From Mytilus californianus (Eukaryota; Mollusca; Bivalvia; Mytilida; Mytilidae), in contig NW_026262659.1 of assembly GCF_021869535.1 (NCBI RefSeq), positions 5,084,001 to 5,148,000 on the forward strand: a stretch of 64,000 nucleotides of DNA, in the 5' to 3' direction. This document shows, in pieces, positions 36,701-46,200 of this stretch. Numbering within the stretch: the stretch's first letter is position 1; each line of letters opens with the position of its first letter. The notes beneath the pieces are model-generated. The model did not search any database. It saw only the letters and a list, made by a program, of their open reading frames with translations, and was not told the origin of the DNA. Both the position numbers and the translations under genes were made by a program.

Positions 36701-37987
36701 CCTGTAAATGACATAAAAACAAGACTGCTATGACATAGCCAAATGTACCAGTGACTGAGTAAAGGGTTAGCATGCCGCAATAGGCTGAAGATGGTCAAAG
36801 TCCAATAACTCCATCAGAAATTGTTCAATCGTGTAGAAAAGATTCTCTTTTTTTTAAATCACTGATGAAAGCTTCTAATTCTCTTGATATGTAGATAATA
36901 AAATTAAAACAACATTCACTAACATTTTAATTTAAATAACATGAATTAATACTTATTTTTTTTTAATGTATAATTGTGGTTTTTATCAGTATTTTTGCCT
37001 GCTCATACGAACGATTGATTTTGTTACTTTTATCACAAAACGACTTTAATTACTATTTATCCCACTTCACCAGTTTACACACATTCCAATTTCTCATACA
37101 TTTATTTTCTGTTACATTCTATAATAGGTTATTTTATTTACAAAAGATAACGTTGTTAATGCCTTTTGATATAAAATAATATGAAATGAAATACCTAAGT
37201 ATTTACATGTATATCACTCAGACATCTCGTTTGATTCATTAGGTTGTGGACATTTGTAACTTCAATGGGAATATTATAGTTTTTAACACTTATATTTTTG
37301 TTTTGTGCTTGACAACAGTATGTTAATGCATTTATATATTCCATATATATTCTTTTTTTCATAAAGTTAAGAATATTATTTCTGATTATAAGCTGTAGTT
37401 TAAAATCTATTATTATCATCTCAATGAGAATGATATTAAAATAACCATTAGCAATGAATTTATAAATTAGCTCTGAGGCAGAGCCAATTAAAATGATTGA
37501 AAATTAATATTGTTACACATCCCTGCCCTTGTTCAACAGATATACAAACAATTGCCATTTTACCTCATTGACTAACTGTTGGTGATATTTTGTTTGACCT
37601 TTTTGATATAACATTGAGTTTATTGATATAGTAATAAATTAAAGTATAGCATGAATAACAGATATTCTAATAAATGAGAAATTATAATAAAAGTTGTTAG
37701 AGTATATATACATTATTCTTTTTGGTGAAATATTACCATGGCTATGTATTTCATAAATTCTCTTATATATCACAAAAAGATATGTTTTGGGAAGTACTAA
37801 TCTTCTTTTTTCATTGATTTTAATGTTGATCTTCTAAGTGAATTACAAAAATGACGTTCCTTAGCACTCAGGTAAACAATCTAGAGAAAGTTTTCAAATA
37901 CCCTGTTGAAAAATCCTTTTCTGTTCTTTTATTTTCTCTTGTTTATGAGTTATTGTATTTTATTTTTCCATTACAGACAATGAATGA
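21628..37987 (+). CDS. NEK1: NEK1-type serine/threonine kinase, C-terminal 512 residues (11 exons)
   Basis: The coding exons are 21628-21774, 23002-23292, 23966-24203, 24371-24437, 26375-26473, 28803-28879, 29885-29961, 30554-30814, 31394-31530, 32523-32655 and 37977-37987. All are GT-AG and in phase. NEK1 is recognised from three blocks: LLRTCSEPDLSKL, the paired EYEELMSVRETMASLLLREC segment, and the C-terminal end DEDENIEDGAKLAMNMLG...HLYPKIFQLVMADAAFTEDNE. In vertebrates this last region is the coiled-coil tail that binds CFAP410 (C21orf2), and NEK1 acts in ciliogenesis, the DNA-damage response and mitosis. The middle is acidic and low in complexity. The first visible exon begins inside a codon, so upstream exons with the kinase domain are missing from the window or lie far upstream. 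Confidence 0.9.
22288..22556. mobile_element. TTAA-flanked MITE with GGGGGTAC ends
   Basis: The ends GGGGGTAC and GTACCCCC are flanked by TTAA at 22284-22287 and 22557-22560. The interior is AT-rich and non-coding. The inverted ends are short (8 bp), so the call is less sure than for its neighbours. Confidence 0.65.
23002..23292 (+). CDS. NEK1: NEK1 homologue, Pro/Ser/Lys-rich linker exon
   Basis: This 291-nt, phase 1-1 exon encodes a disordered stretch with repeated proline motifs (KPPVATK, KPPLPSKPKPADKP, LPKPTILNKP) that could bind SH3-like domains. The donor is GTTAGT, a less common form, so the exact 3' end is slightly less sure. Confidence 0.75.
23966..24203 (+). CDS. NEK1: NEK1 homologue, exon with four decapeptide repeats
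   Basis: The exon encodes a linker that ends in four tandem ten-residue repeats of the type VQDDVPKDK (30-bp DNA units at about 24095-24203). The repeats differ by single changes, such as QEDVSKDK and LEDIPKDK. They are charged and probably disordered or weakly helical. Confidence 0.82.
24371..24437 (+). CDS. NEK1: NEK1 homologue, short exon
   Basis: This 67-nt exon encodes DGKPKTGLAVALTTGHFDIRNTG and ends in phase 0 before GTAAGT. It is supported by phase continuity on both sides. Confidence 0.78.
24655..25535 (+). repeat. 40-bp minisatellite in a NEK1 intron, about 22 copies
   Basis: The unit contains 'gttcaacaatctcaataatt' then 'aatctcacatgttgtccata'. Central copies repeat as 120-bp blocks of three variants. 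One copy near 24930-24960 is irregular. It lies between exons 24371-24437 and 26375-26473. Confidence 0.95.
25904..26110. mobile_element. TA-flanked MITE with CTGTTAATTCAG ends
   Basis: The left end CTGTTAATTCAGAAATTATT and the right end AATAATTTCTGAATTTACAG are inverted, with one mismatch, between TA dinucleotides. The interior repeats TTATTGCGA. It lies in the NEK1 intron before exon 26375. Confidence 0.85.
26375..26473 (+). CDS. NEK1: NEK1 homologue, LLRTCSEPDLSKL exon
   Basis: This 99-nt, phase 0-0 exon encodes LLRTCSEPDLSKLSQKD followed by a charged helix. The RTCSxPDLSKL motif is shared with vertebrate NEK1 and anchors the identification. The donor is GTGATA. Confidence 0.85.
26690..28255 (+). 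repeat. Interspersed repeat with ~140-bp internal units, split by insertion
   Basis: The units contain 'gcagtaggtcagctatgt' and 'gaccttgacctcattttcat'. It ends with 'gagacatttcagcgtgtgca'. A related end is at 33035-33078. The middle (27180-27620) is the inserted 440-bp repeat. Confidence 0.7.
27180..27620 (+). repeat. ~440-bp interspersed repeat, second copy, in a NEK1 intron
   Basis: Same family as 15755-16195. It interrupts another repeat ('cattttcatggttcattggtcaat') whose parts lie at 26690-27180 and 27900-28255. Confidence 0.8.
28803..28879 (+). CDS. NEK1: NEK1 homologue, acidic exon
   Basis: This 77-nt exon is almost entirely Asp, Glu, Ser, Asn and Lys (DDDAEDEESSENKDKDDEEN). The acceptor is CACAG and the donor GTAAGT. 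It enters in phase 0 and leaves in phase 2. Confidence 0.75.
28925..29160 (+). repeat. Interspersed repeat, 'caatgagacaactctccacc'
   Basis: A shorter relative of the 440-bp family, directly after exon 28803-28879. It shares 'agagaccaaatgac' and 'agctataaaaggcccctgca' with the 13.5-kb copy. Confidence 0.7.
29338..29604. mobile_element. TTAA-flanked MITE, 267 bp
   Basis: The 16-bp perfect inverted ends CCCGAATAATTCAGTC / GACTGAATTATTCGGG lie between TTAA at 29334-29337 and TTAA at 29605-29608. It has no coding capacity. It sits in the NEK1 intron before exon 29885. Confidence 0.9.
29885..29961 (+). CDS. NEK1: NEK1 homologue, EEYEELMSVRETMASLLLREC exon
   Basis: This 77-nt exon corresponds to the conserved short helical segment before the acidic linker of NEK1. 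Its last 46 bases and its GTGAGTG donor are copied in a tandem array that follows at once (29962-30390). Confidence 0.85.
29962..30390 (+). repeat. 52-bp tandem repeat made from an exon end plus its splice donor
   Basis: Seven full 52-bp units start at 29962, 30014, 30066, 30118, 30170, 30222 and 30274. A diverged unit starts at 30326, and a partial one follows. Each unit is GTGAGTGAATGAG plus the last part of the preceding NEK1 exon (ACCATGGCTAGTCTG...GCAGCACAG). Most units therefore end in a consensus donor CACAG/GTGAGT; the unit at 30274 has GTCAGT. Confidence 0.93.
30554..30814 (+). CDS. NEK1: NEK1 homologue, Asp/Glu-rich exon
   Basis: This 261-nt, phase 1-1 exon encodes about 87 residues, about half of them Asp or Glu, with Asn and Lys, and ends YAEALEDAEYKDDSALFES. 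It is probably a disordered acidic linker; the codons are mostly GAT, GAA and AAT, so repeat slippage may make its length vary between individuals. Confidence 0.82.
31394..31530 (+). CDS. NEK1: NEK1 homologue, C-terminal domain exon (FSRLEESRAELEGHLG)
   Basis: The exon encodes DDDDDFDLFSRLEESRAELEG and then CDKFLKVYKTVQ, the start of the conserved NEK1 C-terminal helical domain. It leaves in phase 0 with GTAAGA. Confidence 0.88.
32377..32488 (+). repeat. 56-bp direct duplication upstream of the NEK1 penultimate exon
   Basis: Two nearly identical 56-bp copies start CTCTATTG and end CCCTCCAAAT. Each holds TGATGTCATTTTAG, which looks like a 3' splice site. Confidence 0.9.
32523..32655 (+). CDS. 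NEK1: NEK1 homologue, penultimate exon (DEDENIEDGAKLAMNMLG)
   Basis: The exon encodes the most conserved part of the NEK1 tail, ALQEDEDENIEDGAKLAMN through KIFQLVMADAAFTE. In vertebrate NEK1 this region binds CFAP410. A decayed copy of its 3' half lies just downstream. Confidence 0.92.
32667..32751 (+). pseudogene. Decayed partial copy of the NEK1 penultimate exon with its donor
   Basis: The 85-bp stretch from ACATGTTAGGCAAA to ACTGAAGGTAAG repeats the end of exon 32523-32655, with substitutions and small indels. It begins about 11 bases after the real donor. A further fragment resembling GAAGGTAAGGAAAAGATCA follows. Confidence 0.85.
33895..34976. mobile_element. TTAA-flanked piggyBac-like element (non-autonomous)
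   Basis: The inverted ends CCCTTAGACTGCT and AGCAGTCTAAGGG are flanked on both sides by TTAA (33891-33894 and 34977-34980), the target site of piggyBac transposons. The right end has two subterminal copies of CGACAATAGTCG(G/C)GCGTAGCAG. At 1,082 bp there is no transposase. It lies in the last NEK1 intron. Local GC is higher than in the flanks. Confidence 0.85.
34590..34754 (-). CDS. Small open frame inside the TTAA element, unknown
   Basis: This is a 54-residue frame with two in-frame Met codons (34754 and 34712); the second is preceded by AACACA, a fair Kozak context. It contains MAEIVWSDGQHVQKYF and AEANINDLDENRRYN. It is acidic at the end and I do not recognise it. The upstream DNA has ATTGG (inverted CCAAT) and could be a promoter. 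It may be a captured first exon or the N-terminus of a lost transposase. Confidence 0.3.
   Translation of the reverse strand: MKPKVKNLDEKSNTMAEIVWSDGQHVQKYFNANDVTAEANINDLDENRRYNRWK
35535..35620 (+). repeat. Hairpin TATGCCCCC/GGGGGCATA followed by GTCC GTCC repeats
   Basis: An inverted repeat at 35535-35565 is followed by five CCGT tandem units. The same layout, hairpin then GTC-rich tract, starts the repeats at 17957 and 19065. It is probably the head of an interspersed element. Confidence 0.6.
37977..37987 (+). CDS. NEK1: NEK1 homologue, terminal exon (DNE stop)
   Basis: After a 5.3-kb intron the acceptor TTACAG leads into only AC AAT GAA TGA. This gives the ending FTEDNE, matching the NEK1 C-terminus, which ends in a DNxE type. 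The match is short but exact in phase. Confidence 0.8.
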
Positions 37988-38170
37988 AGACCATGAAAAG
38001 ACTGAATAATTCTAACTGTGATAAGAAGCATCTTTACAGCTCATACAACAGTATAAATACATTTATAAATAGGAATTCCATTCATGTGTGTACTGCTTTT
38101 ATTTGTGAAGAGAAAACTTTTGAGTTGCCTGTTTATATAAGTATATATGATTGTGAATTGTGAGAGAGTT

Positions 38171-38241
38171 GTACATCACACATATTTTGTTGTACATCAC
38201 ACATATTTTGTTGTTGTACATCACACATATTTTGTTGTATA
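38171..38241 (+). repeat. Three tandem copies of 'tacatcacacatattttgttg' in the NEK1 3' UTR
   Basis: Units of about 21-24 bp with slight length changes lie between the stop codon and the candidate polyadenylation signal. Confidence 0.85.
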
Positions 38242-38368
38242 TTCATGCACATCTTTGTTTATTTGACACTAAGGAAACTTATTTCATAGTTATAAACCTG
38301 AGACATGGTTACATATTTGACATAGTAATTTGTTCCTCAATGGAACAAAAGAAAGATGAATGTCTGAT

Positions 38369-38374
38369 AATAAA
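38369..38374 (+). terminator. NEK1: Candidate polyadenylation signal of the NEK1 homologue
   Basis: AATAAA about 380 bases after the stop codon. Other AATAAA hexamers occur further on, so the real 3' end is not fixed. Confidence 0.35.
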
Positions 38375-39384
38375 TACAATTAACATTTCTGTTTATTTTA
38401 AAAGCCATTTCTTAGGCTATTTTTTCAATGACAAAAAAAAAAACAAAAAGAAATAGATATTTTTAGCAAGTTGTTTAGAGCTACATGATTTCTGTAGATA
38501 ATCAAACAGATCAAATAACCAGATCTAATTTTGATTGTTACAGCACATTTTGTAAAAACAAATACCAAGTATCAATATGGTAGCATGAGACATCCATGAA
38601 AAGTGGATTTTAATTATAATTAAAAGCATAATTAAGGTTCTACATAATTTAGAATCTGGTGATTGAAATATTATTTCCCCAATGACTAGCTAGTATACAG
38701 TGAAACCTATATAAATATTATTTCAATGATTAGCTAGTATACAGTGAAACTTATATAGATAAGTTAGTATTTGGAATTAAATGAAAATAACAGAAAATTA
38801 CATTCCATATTCTCTTTTTGTTTTGAATTACTCTTTTTGCATTTGTTAACAATTTATACATTCAAAAATATTGTCACAGTTTTCAATTATGTCCCCTTAT
38901 CCACAAAATTTGTATAGATTCATAAATTGTTGTAATATTTTACATCTTTGATTGAACAGAGAAATTTCTAGGGAGAATTGTGATATATTATTATTTGGGT
39001 TGTGATAATAGATTGAGTGTATTTGTATTTATCATTTTGTTTTTTTTTTGAGATAAGAAATATTTTCACTTCTCCGTCCAATTAATATATGAACTTTTTT
39101 ATTAATTGAGATCCAGCATTGTCTATTAATAAGTATTTTTGCTATATTAAACTCTTGAAAGAGTTTATACACATTTTATGTTGAAGTGTTATGAAAGTAA
39201 ACGTTAACCCCCTTTTTTTTTCTCCTTTTTTTTTTGCGTTAATGATGCAAAATCCCTATCTAGACTTTCACACAACTTTTCAGGATCAGATAACATTTAG
39301 CCCTTAATTTTCCTTTCAATTGCCAAGTTTAGCAATAATTTCTATAATTATTATTATTTGACACAACTTTTTGGAATTTTGGGT

Positions 39385-39515
39385 CCTCAATGCTCTTCAA
39401 CTTTGTACTTGTTTTGGATTTCTAAATATTTTGATCTGAGCGTCACTGATGAGTGTTTTGTAGACCAAACGCGCGTCTGGCGTTTCAAATTATAAGCCTG
39501 GTACCTTTGATAACT
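39385..39515 (+). repeat. SINE-like repeat with GACGAAACGCGCGTCTGGCG core, copy 1
   Basis: It reads 'caatgctcttcaactttgta', 'gagcgtcactgatgagtg', a slightly changed core (GACCAAACGCGCGTCTGGCG) and 'cctggtacctttgataac'. Confidence 0.8.
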
Positions 39516-41187
39516 ATTCTATAAGATTCCACAAATTGCAAATTAGAAAGGAAAACCTCTTGTTTATGCCAGCTTAGTCTTTTTAACGGAAGATGATGTG
39601 ATCATACCCAGCCAATACTGATGGACATATGTCTGACAAATAAATTGAAACAGTTTTTATTGGAAACTTTTAAACAACTGAATAGTTGAATGGTAGGACG
39701 TTGTTTGTCTTTTAGTTGTTTTTCACTTTCTCTTGATTATCATATCATTCCTTATGTCAACATACTTTCAATGTCAATAGTTGCCGTCCACTTTAATTTA
39801 TCCAAGATCTGTGTTTATAATATTATTATAGTATGTGTAGTATTTGTATTTATTGTATGTTGCTGTGCTTGTTTTGTACTTTTTTACATGGAAGGAATAC
39901 TGCCATGTTTTTTTGCTTATTTCTTTTAATGCTATATATTTGTGTATTATATACATGTAAATTGATTTCTAGATTTAAAATTTACTGAAGCTTTGATCCT
40001 TTCTTCAATGTTTTTTATGTGTTCAACAGATCATTTTATAAAGGAATACAAACAGTTCAGAAAAATGATTTATAATTGAAATTGGAAAACCTGCATCAAT
40101 CTTCATACGAAAAAATTATAACCATATATCAGATGAAATTTGTTATATTATTGTCAAATTAATGGCAAGCTGGAAAATTATGTCACTTTTGTATTTCGTT
40201 CCAGTTACATATCTGAGTGCTTTGCATTCAATGCCATAAATAGTTGTGATGATAATTCATGACTTCTGAAACAGGTTATTGTGAAATATGTAAAAAGATT
40301 TAAAATCACAGGTCTATAATAAAATCACGAAATGAATATATATTTGTTTTTAGTTTTCGTCAATATTGAATTTAGTTTTGTTATTAGTGTCCCCTTATGT
40401 GTATTGAATATGACCTGGCATTATTTTGAAGAAGTATTAAGCATAGTTAGACAAGTTCAAATATATTATAAAACTAAAATGTCATCAAATAATTTTTGTT
40501 GAAAATTACTTATTTCATATGCTGCATTATTCATGAAGAAAAAATCTAATGCAAAGGTTTAATCGTACATATAGCATTGTTATTTAAACATGATGCATCA
40601 GACCAAGTCCCAGATAAAACTGTATCAAGTTAAGCTCAGTTGAGACATTTTTTAATATCCTTCCCAGTTTTTTAGGACTTGAGATAGACAAAATTGATAC
40701 TGATGGAAACAACACAGACATTCAAAAAAAAAGTCAGAAAACTAAGGCAAAAAAGTACTGTGACTGCTTTAAACAAAACCTAGGTTTGACGTAAGGTTCT
40801 TTTAAGCTGCTACTCTAATTGTAGCTGTCATGTTGTTTATGGGGAGTAAGTTTCTTATTAGAAGCTATCACAATCACAGAAAAGAGGACAATATTGTGGC
40901 TACGATCCATTGAAACTCATGACAGATATTCTACCAAACTATCACAAAATATGTGGAGAGATGATAGGTAATACAAGCCCTGGAATATCATATTAACTGG
41001 GAGATATATACTCCATATGCAGGTACTACTGGAATGTTTCTACATTGAAATGAAACATTCATAATTGGTAAATCGTAATTATCTCTGTCATAAAGATAAC
41101 TTTCAAACATCCCTCCTTGTCAATTTTAAGGTCTTAGTGAATGTATTTACTTAACTGTATCTGTAGTATCCTGTATTTAAAGTAAGA

Positions 41188-41290
41188 TGTGATGGACACT
41201 CATCAAAGATACCAGGCTTATAATTTGGCACGCCAGAAACACGTCCCATCTACATAAAGACTCATCAGTGACACTTGAATAATAACGATT
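41188..41290 (-). repeat. SINE-like repeat, copy 2, inverted and decayed
   Basis: The minus strand shows 'gtcactgatgagtcttta', a degraded core and 'aagcctggtatctttgatga'. Confidence 0.7.
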
Positions 41291-42827
41291 GGAAGACCAA
41301 GTCAAATATGAAGGTGAAGATGCGATCAACTTAGTCACCAAACTGAACGAACCAGACAAAGGAAATTATTTCTGTAGTGGGACGTTAACTATAATTCCTT
41401 TCATTCTCCATGAGAAGCACCTACATAAATCTGTCTTTTACAAAAAAAGGAACAAACTGGTTAGGAGAGTAGCACAATTGGTTGTCTTAGGAATGTTTTC
41501 AGACTCTTGAAAACCAGGTCGCCCAACATACTTGTTCATTTAAAAACCAAGCATTTTGATAAGGCCCTTTTCAGAGGGCTTTGTTGAAATAATGTTTTTT
41601 GACAGTTTGATTTACCCTTTCTAAAACAAGATATATTTATCTTAGTTTGCATTTCTTTTTTTCGTGAAACAAAATTGGACTAAATCGTTCAATCTTTATT
41701 TGAAGAATTGGGACTATTTGTGTAATGAGATTGAAGTCAGTTAAACTACTAGTGTTAAACAAGGAAAGCGACGTGATTATATATATATATGTGCTGTAAC
41801 AGAGCTTTGATTCACACTGCCCATAGGGTAGATTGATTTATCAAAAAAAAAAAGATAATAAATCCTCTCAAACTGAATGCAATAGTGATATATCATTTTT
41901 TTGTGTTCAACACCATACCTGAGAATATGATTTGAAATTATGCACTGAACCCTTCCAGTCTTTTCTTTAGTGATTTCGGTGACTTTATCAGAACAACCTT
42001 AGAAGAAGTACACTTTTTCTCTGACTTTCCTGAGCTGAAAGGAGTGATTTTAAAAAGGAAAATAATTCTGGTAATGTTTTAGTGAAATAATTTTTAAAAG
42101 ATGTTCTACGTATTGTATCGTCTCTCTAAAAAAATATAGAATTGTTTCTGAACAAAAATTTACATTTTGGGCAAAAATCACTTATCCCAAGTTCAGATAG
42201 TTGGTTGTCTTGAATTGTCTGCCAGGAGTTGGTATTAAGAAAAATATTCAATTTGCTAAAACAAAAAGTTGGCTGAATCACGGCACCGACGATGCTTTGA
42301 TTTAATTCTGAGTTCTATTTTATGATTTGAAAGAGGTTTGGGATGTCTTTCAGTGGTTGAAGTGGAAGTATACATTGTAAAGGCAAAAGCGAGAAGAGGT
42401 CGGAGAGAAATCAGACAGCACCATGAACAAAAAGAAAAAACGACGAAAAGACAAACAACAGTCCACAAAACACAACACCAGAAAACTAACGATTGAGCAA
42501 CACCATCCTCACCAAAAACATAGTGCTAATTCATGTGCTCCGGAAGAGTCATTCGTTTCTGCTCTCCTTGCTTGTGTAAATTGTCGTATTACTCGTGTTA
42601 CAATAAGCCGACGAGTCATACATCCGGCGATAAGGCATAAGACGAGCGCATTGATAAATGAATTTTAGCTAGACCTTAGAAATCACTACACTCATAAACC
42701 ATCTGTGAGATATATTATACTTGTATGATCCTTTTACATGAAAGAATGTGAAACTTTGAAATGAAAACACGGTTTTTCCAGAATAATTGATATATAAAAC
42801 AGTTACTGATAGAAGCAACACAGTTGT

Positions 42828-42958
42828 CAATGCTCTTCAACTTCTTACATTATTTGGAATTTTTAACATTTTGATTCAAGCGTCACTGACGAGTCTTTTG
42901 CAGACGAAACGCGCGTCTGGCGTACAAAATTGTAATCCTGGTATCTATGATGAGTTCC
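42828..42958 (+). repeat. SINE-like repeat, copy 3
   Basis: It has an exact GACGAAACGCGCGTCTGGCG core, preceded by 'gcgtcactgacgagtctttt' and followed by 'cctggtatctatgatgag'. Confidence 0.82.
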
Positions 42959-43056
42959 TTTACAGACAATCATAAATAAAACGGCACAAAATACAACAAT
43001 GTAAACTAAAGCTAAAACACCACGAACCCCTTTGCTACAATGCTAGGGTAAACACT

Positions 43057-43275
43057 GTTTCTCAGGAAGGATAAGCAGTACTTTATCCACTAGGTAACCC
43101 GTCTTGTTACTCATTGCAAGTAAACAATTATGTGATTAGTCGCCATTGGTGATATCACCATCGAGAAAAAAGAGGACAGGATTGTGGTTACGACAATTGA
43201 GATAAACTGTGGTCATCTGTGACACAGATATACTATAACGATTTAAAAATCTATTTGGCGTAGGTCGAAGATAAA
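43057..43275 (+). repeat. Interspersed repeat, 'gaggacaggattgtggtt' family
   Basis: Second copy of the family at 6763-7075, from 'aaggataagcagtactttat' to the 'tactataacgat' segment. Confidence 0.75.
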
Positions 43276-46200
43276 TTGAAAACCCCATGACAAACAAGTC
43301 CACTAAACACTACATACAAAACTTAGACAATAACACGTGACATAAACCTATTATTTCAAATTATGTATTTAATTGCGTCAATGTATATGCAGCTATTCTA
43401 TATCAAGGAAATCATGCTATGAAGTATAGACCCTATCTAAATTTCATGTAAGAACATCAAAGCAGGAAAAAACCAAAGAATGCTTATTAACACTAGATAG
43501 TGATGAAGAAGTGTTATCAGTTTGTTTGAAACTGTTCCTATTTTATTCCTACTTGAATCTCAACTTACTAGTTTAATATATTTTTATATCTGATACAATA
43601 TTGCGCTTAGGTACACAAAAGTGATTTTGAATTATTTGTGATGTATTCGGTGTTAACTGCTTGAACTAAATCAATTACTTTTTAAGTAAAGTTTGTGCAT
43701 GCTAAATCTAAATGCAACGTACAGAATAATCTATGTTCTATGTTTAACGCACGAACTTTACAACGTGATAATCTTTATATGATTTGCATATCTTCAAATC
43801 GGATTGGTCCGTTAGAATATGTTCCTTTAGTTTACGCTTCGATAGACAATGTTGCCAAAACTACTATCGTAACCTTCACTGTGATCTATTCATGCGCGAT
43901 ACCCATGCAAGCGATCCAGGGGTTCCAAGCAAATTGAGATAGAAAAAGTAACTGTTATTTCTATTCCAATGCATACCAAAAAGAAAATATGTATTTAAGC
44001 TTGGAAAATGTATAGCTTTAAAATAAAATAAATTTCGCGAAATTTCATAAATTATATTGGCGCATTAACGTCATGAGAAAACATGACGTCATACACATGA
44101 AAACTTTCAAACTGACGGTTATTTCGTTATTTGTACGCGCTTCAAATTCGGATAATATGTTATCAAAATGAAGTTTTGAGGTAGGTGGGATTTAATTTTA
44201 GATTGTATTGCATTTATCGAACATTTATGGATTTCATTCAATATGGAGGCTTACTCCTGAGTCACGACATGTCAATTTTCCATTTGATGGTGATTAGAAG
44301 CCAATGAACAAAACATTGTTAGTTAAAAAATGCAAATGTTTGGGTTTAGAATTATAAGGATTAACAAACCTTACAGAAAAGTCCTTCGAACTTTTTATTC
44401 AGTTTTTTAGTTAATTGTCCCAGTTTACACATCAATAACTTCTAGAAAAAATGTGTTTAATCCTATATTATTTTCAGTCTTTTTCATTGCACCAATTTTT
44501 TATTTAACTTCATCCGACATGAACACTCAAACGTTTAGGAAAGGGGAGACAATTTTAATAATTCCCTTTACATGTATTATTTAATGTTCACTGTAAAAAA
44601 CATTCTAAAAATAGTGTTCGCCTTCTTAGCGTTAACCCTTACTATGCCGCAGAGCCTATATTTACAGTCGGAAAGCTGACCCCGGTTTGACCCCATTTCT
44701 TAAAGCAACAATGGAAGTCATGTGATTACCATATATGGGCATTTTTTTACCAAAAAAAGTGAAGCCCGGTTTTTGGAATTTGTAGTTTTTTGCATGAATT
44801 AAAACTAATTTGCTTTTAAGTGAACATTCTTGAGTATATAAGAAATATATTGATCCACTCAATTATGGATTAAACTAATTTTTTCTCTCAAAATGTGTCC
44901 TCAAAGTCTAGGTGTTGACCAAAAAAATCGGTCACTGGAAATTAAAATCGTAATTTTCTTTCTTAACTTCTCGGGAAGCTATGCTGAATTTAAATTATGT
45001 TATGTAACATAACTTTGACTATGATATGTCAAATTTGTGCCACTTAATACGCTGTAATACGCAAATGTGCCACTTCGATGTGTCGATATTTCTGACGAAG
45101 CGGGGCCGATAGTAATTTACGAGTTACGTCCCTTTGTTTGACACTCTCAGGATCAAACTATTATTATATTAAGCACCATATGCTGTTATTTACATGAGGA
45201 TATTATAAAAATAATTTTATTGAATATATTTTGATACTAAAGACATGTGCAAAAAAAATAGCGAAACACATTTTATCACTTTTCAGAACTCAGTCTCAGT
45301 GAAATACTCAAATAGGCCCTATGTCAGTATGTGCCATAATATTATTATTCCAAGAGTTAATTTAATAATTATATCGTGTATTTTGGTAAGTATTTATACT
45401 GCTGTAACCAAATTATTTCAACACAGAAATAAATTTTTACTTTAATCATACAAGGGGTAGCCAAAATATTCATGAATAATGGATCAAGACAGGATTAAAA
45501 TGATTAAATACAGGAACTCCTTTTCATTACTGATACCTGATCCTACCTTTTTCATTTAAACTTAAACGAGACCATAATGAAAGTATTCTGAATGTAAGTT
45601 CTTCATTATTTGAAATAAAAGGAAATTAGTTTGCAATTCTTGTATGAACAAACTAAATATAACAAGAATTTTGTCTCACTGATTCCATGCAGATTCTAAT
45701 GAATGGACTCAAATTATAAAAAAAAACACTAAACCAATAAATAAATGGTTCTAATCATGAACTTGAAAATAGATAAGAACAAAAAAGACTGGGTCTAATA
45801 TTTTTCTTCTTCTATTTAATTTTTTTTAACAATTATGCATTTTTATATTTATAATAAAGTATTTCAGAGCAGATTCTGAGTGCTAAGTCAACAATATGAT
45901 TATGTTTTAGATCACAAGTCATAAGTAAGTCACACTTCATGTCAGTATGAACATGCTTTGAATAAGGGTGATTAAAATGCTAGTCTGAAAGAGATTGTTT
46001 TAAGTTCATATTTAGGACAAGACTTTTTCATTTACCTTTGGCAGTTTTGCAGGATTACTTGATCATCACAATTTTTTTTATAATATTATAAACAATGAAT
46101 TAGTTTTGGTTAAGGTTGTGTAAAGACAGTATACTATACGATTTCCTTACCTTGTTTTAGTTAAGTCAAACAATTCACTGACTTAAAGAGAATAATTAAT

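Larger units (their letters stand above)
32656..37976 (+). other. Last NEK1 intron (5.3 kb)
   Basis: Besides the decayed exon copy, the TTAA element and the 35.5-kb hairpin repeat, the intron is AT-rich and I see no exon in it. Confidence 0.6.

Noticed and set aside
41289-41510. 73-residue plus-strand frame
   Set aside because: It is next to an inverted SINE-like copy and shows no family features.
44633-44660. TTAACCCTTACTATG as left end of the piggyBac element
   Set aside because: No matching inverted end with TTAA was found after the transposase.
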